The position numbers and the translations under genes were made by a program. The notes beneath the pieces are model-generated. The model ran no database searches, was not told the DNA's origin, and worked only from the letters and a program-made list of their open reading frames with translations. A stretch of 64,000 bases of DNA from JACDAE01 sp963717195 (GTDB lineage: Bacteria; Chloroflexota; Ktedonobacteria; Ktedonobacterales; Ktedonobacteraceae): positions 62,001 through 126,000 of the forward strand of contig CAVQVR010000009.1 of NCBI GenBank assembly GCA_963717195.1, given 5' to 3'. Positions 9,063-18,180 of the stretch are shown piece after piece; position 1 is the stretch's first letter; every line of letters starts with the position of its first letter.

Positions 9063-11024
9063 TTATGGGGCTTGCACAATGACGCTATTGGCAGGAACCC
9101 ACGCCTGACGGTGATTGTAGTTAATTGAGTACCATACGTTATTGGTACCATCTTCATGCACAGTATAACCCGAGACGAAGATAGAGCCATTGGGAGCATT
9201 TCCAATATGGTAATCGACAGTAGAAGTGTTTGCTGCTGGTTTGCCAGAGATCTGAATAGGAGATCCGTTGGCGCTTTTTAATGCGACCACGGTTGCTCTC
9301 GCTGTGGAAGCCGTTGCGGGAGGCACGGCCAGCCAGGCCAATTTTGCATGTGTGAAGAAGGTGGCAGGGTTTGCATGAGCCTGGTCCGATTCACCATACC
9401 AGATTTCGTACATTGTGTCGCCCGTTCCCGCTGGATCTGCCACCTGATTGACATAGTAGTAGCTGATAGCAGGTTCAACATTGCTGGTCTCGTCGGTGAT
9501 GTCAGAGGTTGAACCCTCTTGCGGAATCCGCCCGGACCGTGTGCTGGGTCCAGTATAGAGATAGAAAAAGTTGAAATTGTTAGCTGTCTCCGTTCCATTT
9601 TGTCCCAGCGGCCTCTGATCGGTTGGTGGTTGAAGCGTAATGACATTCGGTGTCGAAGGAAGGACCCACCCTGGATGTTGTAGACGTGTGCCGATCGGAT
9701 GAAGAGATCCCGTTGCTGTATTTTGTTGAGATGGAGTGGTCGACTGAGGAAGTCGCGCTGCTGCAGGTTGTACACGTGTACCAATCAGGTTCAGATAATA
9801 ATCCCACAACCAGTAAGGACCGGGATCAACATGATTTGGTGTGTTGGCCAGATTAGGCGAGGGGACTGTTCCATGACCAACAATATGGCTGTGTTCTAAA
9901 GGAATGTGATACTTGTTCAACAGGTAAGCAACCAGATTTGCGGATGCCAAGTACTCTGTTGCGTTATACCACTGATAGCCTGTAGCGGCAAAGCCTGCAT
10001 GCTCAATGCCTATTGAGTGCTGATTAAACCAGAGATTACCGGCCTGAAAGGCAACATCCTTTTCATGTACCATCTGGTAAACCGTGCCATCGCTGTCAAC
10101 GATGTAGTGGGCAGAATCATTGCTATTAGGATCTTCGAATGTGTTAATGGCTGCTACCGCTGTTCCCTCGATATCATGGATGACGACATGCGTGATGGTG
10201 CCGTCATTCTGGCGATAGGTGGGGCCATAGTGGCTGGAGGAGAAGTAGTTGCAGGGGGCGTTTGTGCCCGGTACAAGATCGCAGTCGTGCTGAGCCGGGT
10301 TCAGAATGCAGTCGATAGCTCCAGGATAGTCGGTCTTGCCATCGTTGCTACATCCGGCAGGCAGAGCATTCACGGCTGCTGGATCACTGGCTGTTTTGGC
10401 ATTGGCCGAAGCAGCCAGGGCATGTGGCTGGTTGGTCTGTACTGAGGAAGGTTGAGCTGCAACCGTAATCACTTCGCCCTTGTCTGTCGATGCACTGAAG
10501 CCTTGTTTGAGTAATGTATAGACTTCATTTACATAAAGATGGGCTGTTGTACGTGAGAGTGCGTTACTGTAAATTTCCAGAGCACCTTGCCAACCGGCAA
10601 GACTGGTTGGTAGCGAATGGGAGGGAGAGAGCCCTCGTGCGTCTTCGCTCAGGATATAGGCTGTTCCACGAATGTTCGTGTTCAGATCGTGCTCGAGCAC
10701 AGTAGGGCTGACACCAAGTTTCTTTGCTGCCTTGTCAAGTGTATCAATGCGCCGATTTTTCGTGAGATTGCAGCCATATCCGCCATCGATACTGGGTGTC
10801 CCACCATGCATACTGAAGCGGGCCTCCATGTAACAGAGCGCTTCTAAGAGATTGGTGGGAACACCGAAATCATGCCCGGCATGCTGAAATGCTTGCTCAG
10901 CCGGGCCCGCAGCCTGAGCCTGGTTGACTTGCCTTATCCCAACAAGTGCGAGTGAGAGTACAATCATTATAACTGTACAAATGACTGGAAGTTGAAATTG
11001 CTTACGAGAGAAATGTTTGTACAT
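9063..11024 (-). CDS. Secreted N-acetylmuramoyl-L-alanine amidase
   Basis: A 653-residue exported protein. Residues 1-39 form a signal peptide (basic start, hydrophobic core, NQAQAA cleavage region). Residues about 45-180 resemble a lysozyme- or transglycosylase-like domain (FGVPTNLLEALCYMEARFS). Residues about 275-420 form an Amidase_2 / peptidoglycan recognition domain with likely zinc ligands in THVVIHD, HIVGHG and NHVDPG. The C-terminus contains a tryptophan-rich SH3-like segment (NNVWYSINYNHRQAWV). Such amidases cut the muramyl-peptide bond during wall remodelling. The gene stands alone and is followed by a terminator. Confidence 0.82.
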   Translation of the reverse strand: MYKHFSRKQFQLPVICTVIMIVLSLALVGIRQVNQAQAAGPAEQAFQHAGHDFGVPTNLLEALCYMEARFSMHGGTPSIDGGYGCNLTKNRRIDTLDKAAKKLGVSPTVLEHDLNTNIRGTAYILSEDARGLSPSHSLPTSLAGWQGALEIYSNALSRTTAHLYVNEVYTLLKQGFSASTDKGEVITVAAQPSSVQTNQPHALAASANAKTASDPAAVNALPAGCSNDGKTDYPGAIDCILNPAQHDCDLVPGTNAPCNYFSSSHYGPTYRQNDGTITHVVIHDIEGTAVAAINTFEDPNSNDSAHYIVDSDGTVYQMVHEKDVAFQAGNLWFNQHSIGIEHAGFAATGYQWYNATEYLASANLVAYLLNKYHIPLEHSHIVGHGTVPSPNLANTPNHVDPGPYWLWDYYLNLIGTRVQPAAARLPQSTTPSQQNTATGSLHPIGTRLQHPGWVLPSTPNVITLQPPTDQRPLGQNGTETANNFNFFYLYTGPSTRSGRIPQEGSTSDITDETSNVEPAISYYYVNQVADPAGTGDTMYEIWYGESDQAHANPATFFTHAKLAWLAVPPATASTARATVVALKSANGSPIQISGKPAANTSTVDYHIGNAPNGSIFVSGYTVHEDGTNNVWYSINYNHRQAWVPANSVIVQAP

Positions 11025-11325
11025 TTAAAAAGGTATACCTCCAAGTTAATAAATATAGAGAGTAGGAAAAAGAACATCATTATACTTGTATCGGCTAATA
11101 AGAGTATAGTGCCCAGTGGGGCATGTAGGATCGATCTGGCTCAAATTGGTAAGAAGGTACTACTGTACGGTTAAAAAATGTTGAGAAAGGACTGTTCCAG
11201 GATGAACGAGAGAGCCTCTTCTTGAAACTTCATACTTGCTCCATACGTGAGACTCTTAATAAATAAGTAAGATACTCCTGTCTCTGCCAGACAGTTTTCT
11301 TTTATGTAAAGATTGGAGATATTGT
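11025..11325. other. Divergent intergenic region
   Basis: Three hundred bases between the divergent amidase and the disordered-protein gene. It presumably holds both promoters. I found no clear hexamer pair and no riboswitch-like fold. Confidence 0.35.
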
Positions 11326-11784
11326 ATGACTGAAAGTTCAGATGAGAAGCAGGTGAATGGGCAAAATGTGCCATTAGAGGATATTGATGCTGCTGCAAAG
11401 GCTCAGGGAACGACGCGTGCGAAAGCTGCAGATGGTGTACAGTCTTCAAAGACTGCTACTCATGCCAGTCAGCAGGGAAACGCCCCTGCCGGGCAGGAGT
11501 ACAATGGCGATCAGTTCCAGTCCGGTTCTTCGGCCCGTCAAGATGGGTATAGTGAGACGCAGGGAACTGGCTATGGACAATCTCAGAATGCCGCCGGACA
11601 ACCAGCGGATGCTACTCAAGCTCAGGGTGGTTACGATCCTACGCATAGTGGCGTGAGGCATGCGCAAAATCGGCCAGGAACGCGCCCACCAACGCCTGGT
11701 CGTGAGACGGGCACATCCTGGGGCGAGGATCAGCAAATGGGTGCGACGACCGATACTCCTGATCGTAAAAATCCTGCTGGTTAG
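11326..11784 (+). CDS. Disordered hydrophilic protein of unknown function
   Basis: A 152-residue protein made almost entirely of Gln, Gly, Ser, Ala, Asp and Thr, with no hydrophobic core, signal peptide or cysteine. It looks intrinsically disordered. An imperfect GGAG lies 10 bases before the ATG. It is followed 66 bases later by an Hsp20 gene on the same strand, which may point to a shared stress role. No family is recognised. Confidence 0.6.
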   Translation: MTESSDEKQVNGQNVPLEDIDAAAKAQGTTRAKAADGVQSSKTATHASQQGNAPAGQEYNGDQFQSGSSARQDGYSETQGTGYGQSQNAAGQPADATQAQGGYDPTHSGVRHAQNRPGTRPPTPGRETGTSWGEDQQMGATTDTPDRKNPAG

Positions 11785-11850
11785 CGAAATTAGGTAACCC
11801 TGGAAGTGCGTTTGCAATATACAACTATATCTATGAATGGAGGCAAATAG

Positions 11851-12237
11851 ATGCAAGAACAGGCCAAAATCCAGCAAGTCCCTATAAAAGTGTATCGTAC
11901 ACCTGATCGGTTGGTGATCGCAGCTCCTATGCCAGGATCGGAGCCAGAAGATATTCTTGTGAAAGTGACAGAGGATAGTGTGGTGATTCAAGGCGATATT
12001 CGTGCATTGCTTAAGGATGTCAAAGAACTCCTGATTGATGAATGGAGTGTAGGTAGCTACTACCGCGAAATACAATTACCAGATCCCGTCGATGGCGAGC
12101 ATGCTAATGTCACATATGGCAATGGCGTCCTGGTCGTGAATTTGCCTGTCAGTGAAAAGACGGTTCCGGCCACGCTGGTCCTGGAAAGAACTGGGATTGC
12201 TCATGGTGAGCGCGTGGGTAATGCCGGGCATGCTTAA
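11851..12237 (+). CDS. Hsp20 / alpha-crystallin family small heat-shock protein
   Basis: A 128-residue protein with an alpha-crystallin domain: PIKVYRTPDRLVIAAPMPG at the start, then EDILVKVTEDSVVIQGD, a central YYREIQLPDPVD strand and NGVLVVNLPVS near the end. Small heat-shock proteins hold unfolding proteins in an ATP-independent way. The loop after residue 52 is somewhat diverged (KDVKELLIDEWSVGSYYRE), but the order of strands is normal. The ATG has a clear GGAGG ribosome binding site. Confidence 0.88.
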   Translation: MQEQAKIQQVPIKVYRTPDRLVIAAPMPGSEPEDILVKVTEDSVVIQGDIRALLKDVKELLIDEWSVGSYYREIQLPDPVDGEHANVTYGNGVLVVNLPVSEKTVPATLVLERTGIAHGERVGNAGHA

Positions 12238-12289
12238 AATATGATGATCCACTTGTTCTATGCCTGGTTTTTGCAATATCGTTGTATAC

Positions 12290-12315
12290 AGAGACCAGAT
12301 TGATAGCTGGTCTCT
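12290..12315 (+). terminator. Terminator-like hairpin after hsp20
   Basis: A 9-bp perfect stem, AGAGACCAG at 12290-12298 with its complement at 12307-12315, lies downstream of the Hsp20 gene. There is no strong U-run. Confidence 0.45.
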
Positions 12316-12370
12316 ACAGATATGCTGCTTAACTAAGAGAGAACACCTATCTCTCTGGCTTCCGGGTATA

Positions 12371-13375
12371 TTACAGTGCAATTCGTCCCATTGCTGTATT
12401 CCACGGCTCCACGTCCCGATGTATCTCGTCGGGATTAGTTTCCCGTATCCTTGCCATTTCAGCCACCACACGCTGTAGAGGCACGATTGCTACCAGTGGA
12501 CGCACCAATGGATGAACTGAAGCAAAGCGTAGATCCTCGTTCTGCACTCCACACGTGAGGGCTTCAACTTCCAGATCTGCTAACACCATGCGCAACGTTT
12601 GTGTGCGTCCACCATCATCGCCAGCGGGTGTGATGGTAATGGCTCCCATACCAGCACGTAATGCGGCGGGTGGTCCATGTAGAGCCAGTTCGATTGGCAT
12701 CCCTTCAGCCCACTGATAGGTTCCTTCTTTGATCTTCAATGCAGCCTCATAGGCGGTTATTGCGTCCAGTCCTGCTCCTGTGACCAGGATTGGCTCGTGC
12801 CCGATCAGACGTTTTGCCTGTGCTATGGGTGTGGGTAGTGCCAGCGTGTCTGAGATTGCGGCTGGAACGCTCTCCAGGGCAGATGTTAAAACTTCGCCGG
12901 AGGGACCAACGAGTGCGGCTACCAGTCGTCCCAGAACGGTTAATGCTGTTACATAGGAGACTGTATGTGTGCCCGATCGTTCGCCTGGGCAGGTACGTAT
13001 TACAATATCAGCAGGAATTTGATTTGTCTCTTCACCGCTTATCGCTATTGTTGTTGCCCCTGCCTTCTGTGCCTTTGCCAGTACCTCGCGCGGAAAACGC
13101 TTGTTTCCCCGGTGACTCACTACTATGATCTGATCGTTCGCACGGATGAGATCGCTGAGTGCAAGTTCATGTGCGTTTACAACTGCTGGTCGTAATGCTC
13201 CTCCTGATAGCTCTGTTGCCCACTGTGCAGCAACCATGCAGGCATGGAGTGAAGTGCCGATGCCGGTGAAAGTAACCGGTCTGTCCGGATCTAATGTGGG
13301 TACCTGTATTTGTTTTAGCAAACTACGTACGGCTTCTGGTTGAGATGCGATCTGGTCATCTAATGCGAAGTGCAT
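12371..13375 (-). CDS. Double SIS-domain sugar-phosphate isomerase-like protein
   Basis: A 334-residue protein with two tandem SIS folds. The first has FTGIGTSLHACMVAAQWA and VVSHRGNKRF. The second has LVTGAGLDAITAYEAALKIKEGTY with the GlmS-like segment EGMPIELALHGP. The C-terminal tail EIHRDVEPWN resembles the closing segment of GlmS and FrlB isomerases. It has no glutaminase domain, so it probably acts on an amino-sugar phosphate or glycated substrate rather than making glucosamine-6-phosphate from glutamine. It is divergent from xylulokinase. The exact substrate cannot be read from sequence. Confidence 0.72.
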   Translation of the reverse strand: MHFALDDQIASQPEAVRSLLKQIQVPTLDPDRPVTFTGIGTSLHACMVAAQWATELSGGALRPAVVNAHELALSDLIRANDQIIVVSHRGNKRFPREVLAKAQKAGATTIAISGEETNQIPADIVIRTCPGERSGTHTVSYVTALTVLGRLVAALVGPSGEVLTSALESVPAAISDTLALPTPIAQAKRLIGHEPILVTGAGLDAITAYEAALKIKEGTYQWAEGMPIELALHGPPAALRAGMGAITITPAGDDGGRTQTLRMVLADLEVEALTCGVQNEDLRFASVHPLVRPLVAIVPLQRVVAEMARIRETNPDEIHRDVEPWNTAMGRIAL

Positions 13376-13392
13376 TGTAAAATCCTCCTTTG

Positions 13393-13408
13393 TTTAGACT
13401 GATCTAAA
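13393..13408. promoter_or_regulatory. Inverted repeat upstream of the SIS gene
   Basis: TTTAGA-CTGA-TCTAAA at 13393-13408 is a perfect 6-bp inverted repeat just upstream of the SIS gene start. It could be an operator; no binding protein is identified. Confidence 0.35.
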
Positions 13409-13433
13409 AAGGCATAACAATTCTTTCGAGCGG

Positions 13434-13467
13434 ATGGGAGGATGAGTAAAACATCCTCCCATTTTTT
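13434..13467 (+). terminator. Plus-strand hairpin and T-run upstream of xylB
   Basis: An 11-bp perfect stem, ATGGGAGGATG at 13434-13444 with its complement at 13452-13462, is followed by six T. It lies between divergent genes, about 150 bases before xylB. It could insulate xylB from antisense transcription or act as a leader attenuator. Confidence 0.6.
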
Positions 13468-13617
13468 GTGCTATTTTGAAGATTGGTAATATATTTAAGC
13501 TTTCGCGTCCCTATTGTGTAATGTACAATTAATCCAGGAATATGTAAACGGTTCTTGCTTCCTAAAAAGTTTCATGTGAGAGTCACGGAGCGCTGAATAA
13601 CGATAAAGGGGTATACA

Positions 13618-15156
13618 ATGCAGGCACTTCTTGGTATCGACCTGGGTACAACCGGCGTCAAAGCGGCCCTCTTCTCAGTCGATGATGGGCACGTTCTGGG
13701 CGATGCTTTTTTCGATTATCCACTCTATCATCCTCATCCTGGCTGGGCCGAACAAAATCCTGCCGAGTGGTGGCAGGCGACCATTTCTGCTATTCAAGCC
13801 TGCCTGAAGCAGGGAGCCGGACGGGGTGTGCAAGCTGCTGATGTGCAAGGTGTTGGCCTTTCTGGTCAGATGCATGGTGTTGTGCTTCTTGATGAGCAGC
13901 AAAAAGTGTTGCGCCCCTGTATTATCTGGGCTGATCAGCGCAGCGAGGCACAGTGTCGCTGGATGACGGAAAGAGTTGGTGCCAGCCAGCTTATCGAATA
14001 TGTCAGCAATCCTGCGCTCACTGGTTTTTCTGCCCCCAAACTTTTATGGATTTGCGATAACGAGCCAGAAGTTTTTGCCAGGGGGCGGACGGTGCTTCTG
14101 CCCAAAGACTATATTCGCTATCGTCTCACGGGGAGGATGGCACTGGAGATCTCGGATGCTGCCGGAACCTGTCTGCTTGACGTGAAGCATGGAGTGTGGT
14201 CAAAGGAGGTGCTAAAAGCGCTTGATCTGAATCCATCGTTGCTGCCTCCTGTGGTTCCTGCTGATGCAATAAGCGGAAGGATTACTTCTGAGGTAGCGGC
14301 TCTGACGGGATTATCTGTTGATACGCCGGTTGCTGGTGGTGGAGCTGATAATGCGTGTGGAGCGGTAGGTAATGGGGTAGTTGTGCCTGGATTGGGTCTC
14401 GTCTCAGTGGGCACAAGTGGTATTGTGCTTGCCTATTCTGATACACCACAGGTCGATACTTCTGGTCCCGTTCCGCGCGTACATACTTTTAATCATGCCG
14501 TGCCCAATGCGTGGTATCTCATGGGGGTGACGCAGGGTGCTGGACTCTCCTTACGCTGGGTGCGTGATAACATTGGTTTGCCCGAACGTGCTCTAGAGCG
14601 CTGGACGGGCCTTGATGCCTATGAATTTCTCGCGCGAGAGGCTGAGAGCGTCGCTCCAGGTAGTGATGGCTTGCTATTTCTCCCTTATTTGCAGGGTGAG
14701 CGAACTCCTCACCTGGATCCTTATGCGCGTGGAGGCTGGATTGGTCTCACTGCCAGCCATGATCGTCGTCATCTGATACGTTCAGTGCTGGAAGGTGTTG
14801 CTTTTAGCTTGAAAGATTGTCTTACTATTATCCGTGAACAGGGGCTACATATTGATCAGATGCGAGCAACTGGTGGTGGTGCGAAGAGCTCCCTCTGGCG
14901 TCAGATTATTGCCGATGTGCTGGGTACCGAATTGGTTCTGACCAATGCCAGTGAAGGGCCTGCCTTGGGAGCGGCATTGTTGGCAGGAGTTGCAAGTGGC
15001 GTGTATCGTTCGGTGCAAGAGGCTTGCGAGCAAACGGTACATATAACCGAGCGCACTGAGCCCAATGCTGAAGTTGCTTCACCCTATGCTCAGGCGTATG
15101 AGACCTACCGGGCGCTCTATCCGGCGTTAAAACCTGTTATCAGCAAAAAAATGTAG
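13618..15156 (+). CDS. xylB: Xylulokinase
   Basis: A 512-residue FGGY-family kinase that phosphorylates D-xylulose to xylulose-5-phosphate in the cytosol. The ATPase signature GIDLGTTGVKAALF is at residues 6-19, the xylulokinase-typical GLSGQMHGVVLLD near residue 82, and the catalytic-Asp region GGGADNACGA near residue 240. The C-terminal FGGY domain carries RATGGGAKSSLWRQ. Length is normal. The ATG follows AAGGGG. A xylA isomerase gene is not in the window. The xylan-degrading genes at 32-37 kb would supply its pathway. Confidence 0.92.
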   Translation: MQALLGIDLGTTGVKAALFSVDDGHVLGDAFFDYPLYHPHPGWAEQNPAEWWQATISAIQACLKQGAGRGVQAADVQGVGLSGQMHGVVLLDEQQKVLRPCIIWADQRSEAQCRWMTERVGASQLIEYVSNPALTGFSAPKLLWICDNEPEVFARGRTVLLPKDYIRYRLTGRMALEISDAAGTCLLDVKHGVWSKEVLKALDLNPSLLPPVVPADAISGRITSEVAALTGLSVDTPVAGGGADNACGAVGNGVVVPGLGLVSVGTSGIVLAYSDTPQVDTSGPVPRVHTFNHAVPNAWYLMGVTQGAGLSLRWVRDNIGLPERALERWTGLDAYEFLAREAESVAPGSDGLLFLPYLQGERTPHLDPYARGGWIGLTASHDRRHLIRSVLEGVAFSLKDCLTIIREQGLHIDQMRATGGGAKSSLWRQIIADVLGTELVLTNASEGPALGAALLAGVASGVYRSVQEACEQTVHITERTEPNAEVASPYAQAYETYRALYPALKPVISKKM

Positions 15157-15261
15157 GGACGCGATTGCAATACAGTTCCACCCCATCGGCAGTTACTTTC
15201 TTGCCAATCACGCACAGGGAGAAGACTCAATACACTTCTTCTAGAGGTGGCACGGTTTTCG

Positions 15262-15298
15262 GACTCGTCCTCAACAATGTTACTATTGAGGATGAGTC
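15262..15298. terminator. Bidirectional terminator between xylB and the DUF1440-like gene
   Basis: A 13-bp stem with one G-U pair joins 15262-15274 and 15286-15298, between two convergent genes. Confidence 0.65.
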
Positions 15299-15303
15299 GG
15301 TTT

Positions 15304-15849
15304 TCAGCTAACTTTTTTGAGCAAGTAGTTACGAATTAGACTGCCAAAAACACCTTCTAGCAGGTGCATTACTCCTCCTGTTACCGCTCCCCACACCAGA
15401 TGGGCAACAATCATAAGCGCATTACGCTGGATCGGCTGCCTCGTGGCCGCTTCCGACATTCCTATGGCTGGTAGCCATCCAAGGTAGACTGCAAGCCAAA
15501 CCACAATACCAAAAACGATACCCTTCAGGACGGAAGGGAGAGGTACAATCCTCGTCAGTGGACCGTAAATGGCTCCCATAGTTGCTCCAAAGCCGAGGTG
15601 GGAGATGAAGGAAGCTACCAGGAGTTGTGGTTTACTCATATGTTTCTTCAACCCTACCCGCTTGGCAAATTTATCGGTAAATCTTTCGGGTGGTAACGCA
15701 TATTGTTGCCATTGAGGCAATAGGTATTGCACGGCTAGCATAACTATGGTCATAGGTATAGTGGCTATCAATCCAGCAAGTGAGCCTTCTACTAAAGGCA
15801 GACCATAGTGCTTTACAAGTGTGTTCTGAAAAATCTGTTCCCGTTCCAT
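15304..15849 (-). CDS. YagU/DUF1440-like membrane protein
   Basis: A 181-residue protein with about four hydrophobic segments: around residues 21-43, 84-100, 105-125 and 145-165. The pattern GSLAGLIATIPMT near the N-terminus and HLVWGAVTGGVMHLL near the C-terminus is like YagU/DUF1440 or DUF6789 inner-membrane proteins. The function is unknown. AAAGGA precedes the ATG. Confidence 0.6.
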   Translation of the reverse strand: MEREQIFQNTLVKHYGLPLVEGSLAGLIATIPMTIVMLAVQYLLPQWQQYALPPERFTDKFAKRVGLKKHMSKPQLLVASFISHLGFGATMGAIYGPLTRIVPLPSVLKGIVFGIVVWLAVYLGWLPAIGMSEAATRQPIQRNALMIVAHLVWGAVTGGVMHLLEGVFGSLIRNYLLKKVS

Positions 15850-16061
15850 TTAATGTTCCTTTCTGAAAAGACCTTCCTTCTGACGAATCTCTTCCTTGTA
15901 CACGTAGTGAACTTGTATAAAGTAATGAATAAATACCGAAATTTTTTCGGGATCATGAAAGACACGCTCAACTCGATAGGCACGGAAGACCTTGAGGATG
16001 TTTTCTCCGGTCACAAATCAACGTCTTATTTTCTGACGCAAGTGCCGTTTATTGCGTTGTC

Positions 16062-16799
16062 CTATTGTGGTTTCACTACCGTATTATAATAATCACACAC
16101 GTCAGTCAGTACACACTTACTACAACGTGGATGTTCATAGACGCAGACGCGTTGTCCATGGCGCAGTAATGCCTTGTGGAAGTCATAGATTGCCCGTGCA
16201 TCATTGGAGAGCAGCGCCTGTAGGAGAGCATGTGCGTTATCGGCAGTTACTTTCTTGCCAATTAAGCCCAGGCGGCCAGAAACACGGTGAACATGTACAT
16301 CCACGGGCAAGATTGGTTTTTCGGCACTGAAGAGCAGAACACAGGCCGTTGTTTTCGGTCCCACGCCTTCCAGGCGATTCAACCATGCTGCGCCCTCTTC
16401 CATTGGCAAATCTCGTAAGAAGTCGAGATTCAGGGCACCGCGTTCCTCTGTGATGCGTCTCATCAACGCTTGCAGGCGCGGAGCTTTCACTTCGGGCCAG
16501 TTAACATTGGCAATTGTCTCCTGGACTTCGTTCGTCGGTGCATCCCGAACCGCTTCCCAGGTTCCGAAGCGCTTGAGCAAATTAGCGTAGGCTGCGGCGG
16601 TCTGCTCGTCACGGGTGCGATGTGAGAGGATGATGTCGACGAGCATGCTCATCGGGTCTTTACTAGAGAATGGCACTTCTCCATACAAGTCTGTTAAGCG
16701 TTGCGTGATTTCCAGGGCTTTTGCAGAGAGTGCTACGATGTCAGAGGATGGGTATCCATAGTCAGCAGGATTGCGTTCGCTGTGCACCGTTCGTTTCAC
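16062..16799 (-). CDS. nth: Endonuclease III (DNA glycosylase/AP lyase)
   Basis: A 245-residue HhH-GPD glycosylase. The helix-hairpin-helix is LEGVGPKTTA (catalytic Lys149), the GPD aspartate is D167 in PVDVHVHRV, and the C-terminal iron-sulfur cluster ligands are C219, C226, C229 and C235 (C-x6-C-x2-C-x5-C). It removes oxidised pyrimidines and cuts the abasic site. The start is GTG at 16799 with a GAGG ribosome binding site. Confidence 0.87.
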   Translation of the reverse strand: MKRTVHSERNPADYGYPSSDIVALSAKALEITQRLTDLYGEVPFSSKDPMSMLVDIILSHRTRDEQTAAAYANLLKRFGTWEAVRDAPTNEVQETIANVNWPEVKAPRLQALMRRITEERGALNLDFLRDLPMEEGAAWLNRLEGVGPKTTACVLLFSAEKPILPVDVHVHRVSGRLGLIGKKVTADNAHALLQALLSNDARAIYDFHKALLRHGQRVCVYEHPRCSKCVLTDVCDYYNTVVKPQ

Positions 16800-16911
16800 A
16801 CGTTGTCCTCAACTTTCCAGGAGAATAAATTTGACCTCTGTTTATAAATACGCATCGCTATGGGTAAAGAGTTGCATGCCCTGCTAACATCTTCTTCATC
16901 AACTGCACTAT

Positions 16912-16953
16912 CTGACCCCTCTCTTCCAAAAAAAACAGTAAGAGAGGGGTCAG
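16912..16953. terminator. Long hairpin downstream of the methyltransferase-like pseudogene
   Basis: A 14-bp perfect stem, CTGACCCCTCTCTT at 16912-16925 with its complement at 16940-16953. It has no U-run on either side, so it may be a mRNA end-stabilising structure as much as a terminator. Confidence 0.5.
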
Positions 16954-16997
16954 CGTACTTCTTTAGTTGACGACCGCGTCACACGCAGGATAGTTCA

Positions 16998-17469
16998 TCA
17001 AAGCCAGCGCCTCACCCTGGTTTTATATGCCAGGTATTGGGCACCAAATTTCTGTTCCAGGTATGCCTCTTCGCGCTCAATCACACCACGCGTCATCACA
17101 AAAAGCACTCCAGGCAATAGAAGAATGGGCCACAGGGTGTTTGCCAGAATTGCAATACCCGTGTAGAGCAGTGTCATGCCCAGATAGATAGGGTTGCGGG
17201 TGAAGCGGTACGGTCCTTCCAGTATCAGCGCTGTTGTTGGTTGGGTTGGATTTACATTTGTTCCTGCTCTTCTCATCCTGCGTAGAGCAAGGAAGCCGGA
17301 GACGACTGCTCCAACAATCAGTGTACTGCCTAGCAGAATTCTTTATCTTCCGTGGTACTAGCGGGAGCGGAATGCGCTGATGGAGAAACAGGCTGATTAC
17401 TAATGTGACTGCATAGATCAATGGCGGTGGTGCAATAACTCCTGCGTTATCTCTGACGGTACCCTTCAT
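16998..17469 (-). pseudogene. Isoprenylcysteine methyltransferase-like membrane protein, frameshifted
   Basis: The N-terminal part (MKGTVRDNAGVIAPPPLIYAV, from 17469) and the C-terminal part (GPYRFTRNPIYLGMTLLYTG, then RVRRWL) lie in different frames. They join near 17339-17340, where removing one base of the AA pair in AAAGAATT would give a continuous ICMT/PEMT-type protein of about 156 residues with the family motif RNPIYLG. These enzymes are membrane-bound S-adenosylmethionine methyltransferases. The break could be a true mutation or a sequencing error. Confidence 0.7.
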
Positions 17470-17693
17470 ATGTTATGTCTCCTTTTTCGCTATGTTTCCT
17501 GTTGGCATTATAGCTTATAAACTTTGATGAAGGAAAAGGTTTCTCTTAAGAATGTTTAGGAAGAGATAAAAGTTTGCTAAGTCCAGGAAAAAGAGCGCTT
17601 TAAGCGAAACGAATGAACGAGGTGGCCCGTATTATAACCAGAAGGGCCCGACACGGGTTTAATGAATAATAAGAATAAAAGGAGATAAAAGAA

Positions 17694-17993
17694 ATGACAC
17701 TCGCACTTGTTTTTGCCGCAGCGTTACAGCCGGGTGGAATACTAGCCTGGTTGCTTGTTGGATTGGTTGCCGGATTTCTGGCTGGTAAGGTCATGAGTGG
17801 TGGTGGTTATGGTATTGTAGGCGATATTGTGGTGGGCATTGTAGGCGCGTTTCTTGGAGGTTTAATTGCAAATCTGCTTTTCCCGAGCGCAAGCTTTGGG
17901 TTGATCGGTAGCATTATTGTAGCCTTTATTGGTGCCTGTATACTGGTTGCTATTCTGCATGCCGTTACTGGAACTCGTCGCAGAACCTACTAA
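17694..17993 (+). CDS. GlsB/YeaQ/YmgE-type stress membrane protein
   Basis: A 99-residue protein with three glycine-rich transmembrane segments. The motif LLVGLVAGFLAGKVMSGGGYGIVGDIVVGIVGAF is the family signature (transglycosylase-associated protein). These proteins respond to membrane and general stress; a biochemical role is not established. AAAGGAG precedes the ATG. A terminator follows at 18030-18061. Confidence 0.88.
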   Translation: MTLALVFAAALQPGGILAWLLVGLVAGFLAGKVMSGGGYGIVGDIVVGIVGAFLGGLIANLLFPSASFGLIGSIIVAFIGACILVAILHAVTGTRRRTY

Positions 17994-18029
17994 CTAATAA
18001 GAAAATCGTTGCTCCTGAGTGAGCATAGT

Positions 18030-18061
18030 GGAGCGGATGCCTTGAAATGGGTGTTCGCTCC
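18030..18061 (+). terminator. Terminator after the GlsB-like gene
   Basis: A 12-bp stem with several G-U pairs joins 18030-18041 and 18050-18061 and is followed by CTTTATTTTG. Confidence 0.6.
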
Positions 18062-18180
18062 CTTTATTTTGTTTGGCGCGGATCATGTTAGCAACTAATG
18101 CCTGATTTTATGCGTGATTATAATAGACACGAAGAGAAGGTATAGGACAGACGGAAAATGAGCCGAAGAGAGGTTTCACT

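Noticed and set aside
11044..11174. Possible riboswitch upstream of the amidase
   Set aside because: The bases around 11110 can form short pairs, but no conserved core of a known riboswitch was found.
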